Shown here one piece after another: positions 58,440 to 64,000 of a stretch of 64,000 nucleotides of DNA (position 1 is its first letter; each line of letters starts with the position of its first letter). The translations under genes and the position numbers were made by a program. This stretch comes from Pyrus communis. Taxonomy: Eukaryota; Streptophyta; Magnoliopsida; Rosales; Rosaceae. The notes under the pieces were generated by a model. That model was not told the origin of the DNA and did not search any database. It was given only the letters and a program-made list of their open reading frames with translations. The DNA lies in the NCBI RefSeq assembly GCF_963583255.1, contig NC_084811.1:18928088-18992087 (forward strand), written 5' to 3'.

Positions 58440-60091
58440 CTTTTGTAGCAGTTAAGTTGCCAGCCGGAAGTATGGGACGAGATCATCTTTCCTCACCTCA
58501 TATTCAGTTAATAGTTGATTGATTATGAGCTTGGAGTCTCCATATACCTCAAGAGCTATGATTTCCATGTTGATTGCCATTTGGAGCCCGATGATCAGCG
58601 CTTGGTACTCAACGACATTGTTAGAGTATAACTCACTTAGTTGGAAGGAGTACTACTCTTGCCCCTGCTCGTACGGATCCGTCGAAGAACATCGTCCATG
58701 TCAGGAAGATGTCGATATAGAACACCTCCTCGTCGGGCAAGTCGTCTGAGATTTTCCAATCAGCTAGAATCGGATGATCGATGAGGAAGTCTGCTAGTGC
58801 TTGTCCCTTGACAACTTTAGCTGGGATGTAGATGATCTCATATTGATTGAGAAGTAAAGCCCATTTAGCTAGTCATCTTGTCAAAACTGGTTTGGACATG
58901 ACATATTTGACCAGGTCAGCTTTAGCAACCAAGTGGATGGTGTAAGCATATGCGTGTAATGTCTAAGCTTCTGAATGGCGAACACCAAGGCGAGGCACAT
59001 CTTTTCTATTGGGGAGTAGTTTAACTCAACGCCGATGAGAGTTTGACTGAGGTAGTAAAGCACTCATTCTTTCTGGGATTCATTCTCTTGCGCCAAGAGT
59101 GCTCCAACTGAACTTTCTTGAGCGGCAATGTACAATATGAGCGGCTTCCAGGGCATAGGCGCCCCCAGGACAGGTGGACTTGATAAATATTTTTTTATGC
59201 TTTCAAAAGCATTGCGGCATGTTTTGTCCCATACGAATGGAACATCTTTCTTCATGAGTCGGCTAAACGGTTGACAACGCCCTGCAAGGTTGGAGATGAA
59301 GCGTCTGATGAAAGCTAGCCGTCCTTGTAGACTTTTCAGCTCGTGCAGGTTTCTTGGCTCAGGTATGTTTTGAATGGCCTTGATCTTTGATTGGTCCACT
59401 TCAATGCCACGGTGCTTGACAATGAAGCCGAGGAACTTTCTAGAGATGACGCCAAATGAACATTCTAACAGGTTCATCTTGAGGTTGTATTTTCGCAACC
59501 TTTCGAACAATATTCGCAAATCTTTCAAGTGATATGATCTTTCCTTTGTCTTGACCACTACATCGTCTATGTAACATTCTACGTTCTTGTGTAGCATGTC
59601 ATTGAAGATTTTCTGCATTGCGAGTTGATAAGTAGCTCCGGCGTTCTTCAGACCAAAGGGCATCACCTTATAGCAGTAGATACCTTTTGGGTTGCGGAAG
59701 GCTGTTAGTTCCTCGTCTTCGAGAGCCATGCGAATTTGATTGTATCCAGAAGAGCCGTCCATGAATGACAGTGCCTCGTAGCCGGTGGTTGCGTCCACCA
59801 TGATTTCGATGATTGGCAAAGGGAAGTCGTCTTTCGGCAAGCATCGTTGAGGTCTCGAAAGTCTACGCAAACACGTATTTGTCCAGATTTCTTAAGGACA
59901 ATGATGATGTTGGAGATCCACTTGGGGTATTGCACCTCTCGAATGACGGCTGCTTCGATTAGCTTGTCAATCTTGACCTCAATTTGTGGGATGAGCTCAG
60001 ATCGATAGCGTATTTGAGTTTGCTTTATCGGTATCGTTCCAGGCTTGATTACAAGACGATGCACAACAATGATAGGGTCAAGGCAGGGCAT
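58440..60091 (-). pseudogene. Tat2 reverse transcriptase and RNase H
   Basis: Starts near 60091 with IRYRSELIPQIEVKIDKLIE and WISNIIIVLKKSGQIRVCVD (59705-60091). It changes frame near 59850 to DDFPLPIIEIMVDATTGYEA, FMDGSSGYNQIRM, KVMPFGLKNAGATYQ and the catalytic YIDDVVVK near 59580 (open 59064-59870). The connection domain reads FLGFIVKHRGIEVD. RNase H follows with one stop at 59064, then SQTLIGVELNYSPIEKM, and decays below 58880. The archaeal-type second RNase H should lie at 58440-58880 but is heavily broken. Confidence 0.87.
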
Positions 60092-60210
60092 TTCCTTGTA
60101 TGTCTAGGTAAACACGTGTTTGTAGTCTAATAATAGTTGGCAGTAATCTTCTATATAGTCTCCACTTAGCAGCATATTTACGAAGATAGGTTTGGGCTCC
60201 TCGCTTGTGC

Positions 60211-61209
60211 CTAAGTTGAGTTTCTTAAGATCATCAACCGTGGCTTCCCCCCCCCCCCCCCCATCTTCAAGCTATGGTGGTGCAGCAGTGACATCTTCCT
60301 CGGGGACTTCGTCTTCTTTGCCTTCTTGGATCGTGATATAGAAAACATCTTGAACCTCTCTTCAGTGTTGTCCACTCGAGCTTGTTGGTATGAAAATTGT
60401 CTAGTATGGATGATTGTGTGCTTTTTTACTTTCAGTGGTCCATTTGTGTTAACCTCCAAGATTGCTTGGCGCTTCATCCTTGAAGGAATAGAGCTTCGAA
60501 CGTCATATTTTTCTGCCAAACCATCGAGCTTTTCTTCTTTTGGTGTTGTCTTTCTCTTTCCGGAAAGCTTCTTGGTTTCTTCAAGTCTTTCCAAAATCGA
60601 CCGTCGCGAGAGAGAGCTAGCCGTGTTGCTTTGTTTCTTAGGCTTTGACAACCTTTTGAAAAAAAAGCTTTGGGATGTTGATGTATTAAGCCTCTTGAAG
60701 ACGAAGGTTTGGTCTTGACCACCAATACGATTAAGTGCCGAAATTCTGGGTCTTGAACTATTCATCCTATCGAAGACTGACGTCCAATGGGTGGGTTTAG
60801 GATTCTCTTGATCTTGTTCAATGGTCACGCTAATGTGTTGAGCGCTAGAGTTCTTTGCTTTGTTTGAAATCTTCATGGGTGCATTTGGTGTGAAGCCAAG
60901 TCCAGCTTTGTTGTTGTCAACTCCATAACCATGCTTCTTCAACTTCTTTTGAGTCTCGGTGAGGTTACATTCTTTGTCATTGACAATGTTTGCAACCTTC
61001 TTTCTAGGATTTGAAGAGGAAGCGAAGCTGTACCCAGCCTTCGACATGAGTTTGTAGGCGTTTGGATCAAAACCTTCTCCGGTCCTCGTGGTTGGGAAAA
61101 AGCTTGGTTCTACCTTATTTGGCAGAGCTTTTATGGAACCTTGTGGTGGTATTGCAACCTTCGCATCACTTAGCTGTGTCAGAGGCAAAACTGCATTTGT
61201 TTTGAGCAA
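60211..61209 (-). pseudogene. Tat2 pol linker protein between protease and RT
   Basis: Open for 332 codons. It contains KKLKKHGYGVDNNKAGLG followed by FTPNAPMKISNK, a glycine-containing segment typical of the region between protease and RT in Tat elements. Basic repeats of the form VFKRLN / FFKRLS / ILERLEE follow. A run of about 17 C at 60247-60263 (plus strand) lies at its end and probably causes the frame break before RT. No enzymatic motif is visible; its role in these elements is not known to me. Confidence 0.65.
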
Positions 61210-61269
61210 TTTTACATTACCCTTATGCCGCTGTGTCTTGGCTTTGCTTGCTCCAGTTTCGAATGGGGA

Positions 61270-62714
61270 TTAACCATTCTTTCTTCTTGATATCGGGATG
61301 TATCGGAATATGGGCATGTTTGGTTTTTTTGAAGGCGTCTTACTTCCTTTGGTCGTTGCAGGTTTAGCGGGCTCGTCATCGTTTTTGCTTGAAGATGGCA
61401 TGGTTTGCCTTTCTTGCTTCTTAGGCATGGCTTGCCACTCTTGTTTTTTAGGTGCTGTTTTGCCCGTGGATTTGATCTCTTCTGGAAGAGCTTCAAGCAC
61501 CATGTCTTCATCCATGTAGAACTTGGCATCTGTAAATTGTGACTCGGCTTCAGTGAATGGCTTGGAATCACCTTGGATCACCTTTACTCCTTCCTGGTAG
61601 AATTTTAGGCATTGGTGGAGGGTGGATGGCACCACTCCATTTCCGTGGATCCAAGGCCTTCCTAGAAGTAAGTTGTAGGAAGTTCTTGCATCAATTACGT
61701 GGAATGTCATGATTGATTTGAGTTCACCAATGATCATCTCCACTCGGATCATGCCTATTGCCCTTTGTCCTCCTTGGTTGAAACCCTGGATCAGCAGATG
61801 GCTTAGGGACAGTTCATCCACCTTGATGCCGATTATGGTCATTGTTGACTTTGACTTGATGTTTATGGCTGATCTACCATTTACAAGCATGCGGTTGACT
61901 TTGTGCTCCCTTACGTACCCCAACACAAAGAGATGATGGTTATGAGGCTTTGATCCCAACAGTAGGTCTTCGTCAGTGAAGTTGATTACATCATGGGCGG
62001 CACAACATGTGGTACATTCGCATGGCTGAAGCTTCAAGCCTTCGTCGTTGCTTTCTTGTACTTCATGGTCGTCAGGACTTGCCAAGACCGCTGCTAATGT
62101 TTTTCGCATCTTCTTTGGCAATCGTAGCGCTTCCTCAATGCTAAAGTGCGTTAATAGACTTTCTTTGGGTGTGAGGGTCTTTTCTTCCTCAATGATGGTG
62201 GTTTTGCCTTCTGAGGGTTCTTCCATTTCCACTTCGACCATGTGACATGCAACGACAGTGCACTGTTGGAAGAAGTCCTCCGGGAAGTACTCATGCAAGG
62301 AGATGGGAATGCGTGGCTTTTGCTTCATAGGTTCCCTAACATATGTTGTCTTTTAGGTTTCCTATTATTGCGGCGGTGGTGTTTTCTCCCTTGTTCCCTC
62401 TTTGGCCTTGTAGCTTATGGTCTTGGCTTCCTTATCTTTTTGTAGGTCACCAATGTCCATCCTTCTTCATCATCGGCATGTGCATCTTGGTCACTTGCCC
62501 CCAATAAGAGTCGTGTAGAAGGTGCCATGCAGCTTGAGCATTGACGGGAATGGTCAGATGTCACTTGGAGAGGCACGAGATTGAACGATCCAAGTGCAAT
62601 CGTAGTGGTATGTGTTGAGGCCGTGTCTTCAAGGTCGAGCTCAATTTGCTCTTGTTGTACTAGCTTCATGATGAGCTCTTTAAGGACGAAGCACTTGCCA
62701 ACAGGATGGCTCAT
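61270..62714 (-). pseudogene. Tat2 post-gag Cys/His segment and aspartic protease
   Basis: 62415-62714 has MSHPVGKCFVLKELIMKLV and a terminal GWTLVTYKK, a conserved pre-protease segment of Tat elements. After a frame change, 61270-62328 (352 codons) carries the protease. The active-site region near 61885 reads MLVNGRSAINI where the family has D-G-G/S, so the catalytic Asp position is Asn and the next Gly is followed by Arg. The flap/C-terminal region reads FHVIDARTSYNLLLGRPWIH. A Lys/Pro-rich tail with a repeated KKQE-Q-MP motif follows. The catalytic substitution means the enzyme would be dead even if the frame were open. Confidence 0.82.
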
Positions 62715-62895
62715 AATACGAGGGTACTTGCAGTACCTAGGATCATTTATGCGATTGATCTCTTCAGGACGCTTGTATTCGGGTAGCTCGTTCCACCTAC
62801 TTTTCCAGCAGGTCGTCCAACATTGTAACCATGTCAGAGTCAGGAAAAAGGTACTTCTCTTGCTTCAGTTCCCTCAAGGTGCTTTTGCACCTATC

Positions 62896-63987
62896 TTAGG
62901 TGTGAGAAGGCTCACCTTTCTTTATCTCATTCGCTTTGTTCTTTGAGGAGATCTTGATACGCACAGATGAGGTCTTGATGGGCACAATGTTAACGGTGAA
63001 AGCTTCATTGGCGAGTTTCTTACCAGTCTTGTCCACATTTGGGGTGAACACTTTATTCTTCTTAAACTCGATGATCGGCTCCTTCTTCCCGTGATTGGCG
63101 ATACTCAGCTCCATGTCGTGGGAATGAGTTGCCAGTTCCTCAAATGTTCTTAGTTTTATGCCTTGGAAGATGTAATGTAACCCAGTGCATGCCTTGAACG
63201 CACATCTCAATGGCGGAGGTTTCAGAAAGTTGATCTTTGCAATCCAGACTTAATGAACGCCAGGTTTATTGATGTAGTCGACGACAGGTTCATCCTTCCA
63301 CTGTTTCGTACGGGTTAGCTCCAACATGCTTACAGTGCAACGAGTACTGTAGAAGCGGTTGAGAAATTCCCTTTCTAGCTGATCCCAACTGTTCATAAAC
63401 TTGGGCTCGAGGTTGGTGTATCAGTTAAAGGCGTTACCTTTCAGCGAGCGAACGAATTGTTTAACAAGGTAGTCTCCCTCTGTCCTAGTATTGTTGCAAG
63501 TTTCAAAGAAATGGGCGACATGTTGCTTTAGGTTTCCCTTCCTATCGAACTGCATGAATCTCGGCATCTTCAAGGCGTCAATCTTCTTGGAGTAGGGCTT
63601 CGAGTACAACATGAAGGTGTATGAGCTCCTTTCGTACTGTGCCTTGATGGTGTCAGTGATCATTTCCTGCAGCTGATGGATAGAAAGAGATCCCATAAGT
63701 GTTGCCACTTGGTCTGGCTCCTGCCCTTTTTTTACTTTCTCCACCGGAGGCTCCTCTTCTTCATTGGCTCATCTCTTTAGTGGATAAACCTTTGGGTCGG
63801 GTTTCTCGTCATTCTGCGTCTCTAGTCGGTTGACGAGTACAGCGATTTGCAAGTCTTTTTCTTCCACAGTCTGTCTTAGCCTTGCTATCGCTTCATTCAT
63901 TCGAGCTAGCTGCTCATCGATTGAAGTTGCTCCAGTGGTCATGACTTGCATGGCTGAGCTGCCGTTTGAGTCGACATCAGAAGGCAT
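62896..63987 (-). pseudogene. Tat2 gag
   Basis: Starts at ATG 63987 with a coiled coil (LARMNEAIARLRQTVEEKDL). After a TGA at 63769 comes the capsid-type Retrotrans_gag part: YSKKIDALKMPRFMQFDRKG and VAHFFETCNN (63421-63744). Another TGA follows at 63421, then FMNSWDQLEREFLNRFY. A small frame change occurs near 63260, then FEELATHSHDMELSI (62896-63210). Capsid proteins package element RNA. The two in-frame stops and the shift inactivate it. Confidence 0.85.
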
Positions 63988-64000
63988 GGTCTTGGAGTCA

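Larger units (their letters stand above)
48300..64000 (-). mobile_element. Second Tat-clade Ty3/gypsy element (Tat2), right end beyond window
   Basis: Minus-strand element of more than 15.7 kb. Reading leftward from 63987: gag, protease, a linker protein, RT and RNase H, integrase (ending 56992). Then come a plus-strand (antisense) PMD region 53690-56710, a plus-strand coiled-coil ORF 51255-51865, a spacer with duplicated modules, the purine tract and the 3' LTR 48300-49165. Length, gene order and antisense ORFs fit the Tat/Ogre group. The 5' LTR must lie beyond 64000. If the LTR ends at 48300, the target copy should be CCGCT (48295-48299). Confidence 0.88.

Overview
This is a plant nuclear window made almost entirely of transposable elements nested in one another. 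I could not support a single intact host gene. AT-rich spacers, tRNA-Met primer sites, a Cassandra TRIM with 5S rRNA-like LTRs, a Tekay chromovirus and two Tat-clade Ty3/gypsy elements point to a dicot. The small MITE at 15071-15217 and the antisense coiled-coil ORF near 51.3 kb look, from memory, like repeats of Rosaceae (apple/pear type). That taxonomic guess is an inference and was not searched.

Layout. 418-1076 is a complete Cassandra element on the minus strand with a perfect 5-bp target duplication. 2226-2860 is a minus-strand Ty3/gypsy integrase scrap. 3197-11856 is a CACTA-type DNA transposon (CACTA...TAGTG ends, 3-bp duplication CCA) split by a Tekay chromovirus (3536-11156). Its gag-pol is one frame of 4.8 kb broken only by seven nonsense codons. 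11.9-12.6 kb and 14.7-15.05 kb are two Ty1/copia 3' ends. 15.07-18.3 kb holds two MITEs, a candidate orphan exon and a foldback/MULE-like element with ~375-bp inverted arms. 20263-28194 is a degenerate Ty1/copia element with a GCTCC duplication.

29.26-44.6 kb is an old Ty3/gypsy pol whose RNase H is split by a 13.4-kb Tat-clade element (30685-44063, GGACT duplication). 44.6-47.3 kb is a non-autonomous minus-strand LTR element (LARD-like) carrying a hAT-like insertion. 48300 to beyond the right edge is a second, minus-strand Tat-clade element of more than 15.7 kb; only its 3' LTR is in the window.

The most interesting biology is in the two Tat elements. Both carry, between integrase and the 3' LTR, reading frames on the strand opposite to gag-pol that encode plant mobile domain (PMD, aminotransferase-like) proteins. 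The second element also has a separate antisense coiled-coil ORF, and a hairpin-prone repeat shared between its LTR and its 3' spacer. Every retroelement here carries stops or frameshifts, several catalytic residues are replaced, and the Tekay lesions are mostly transitions, as expected from deamination of methylated cytosine in silenced chromatin.
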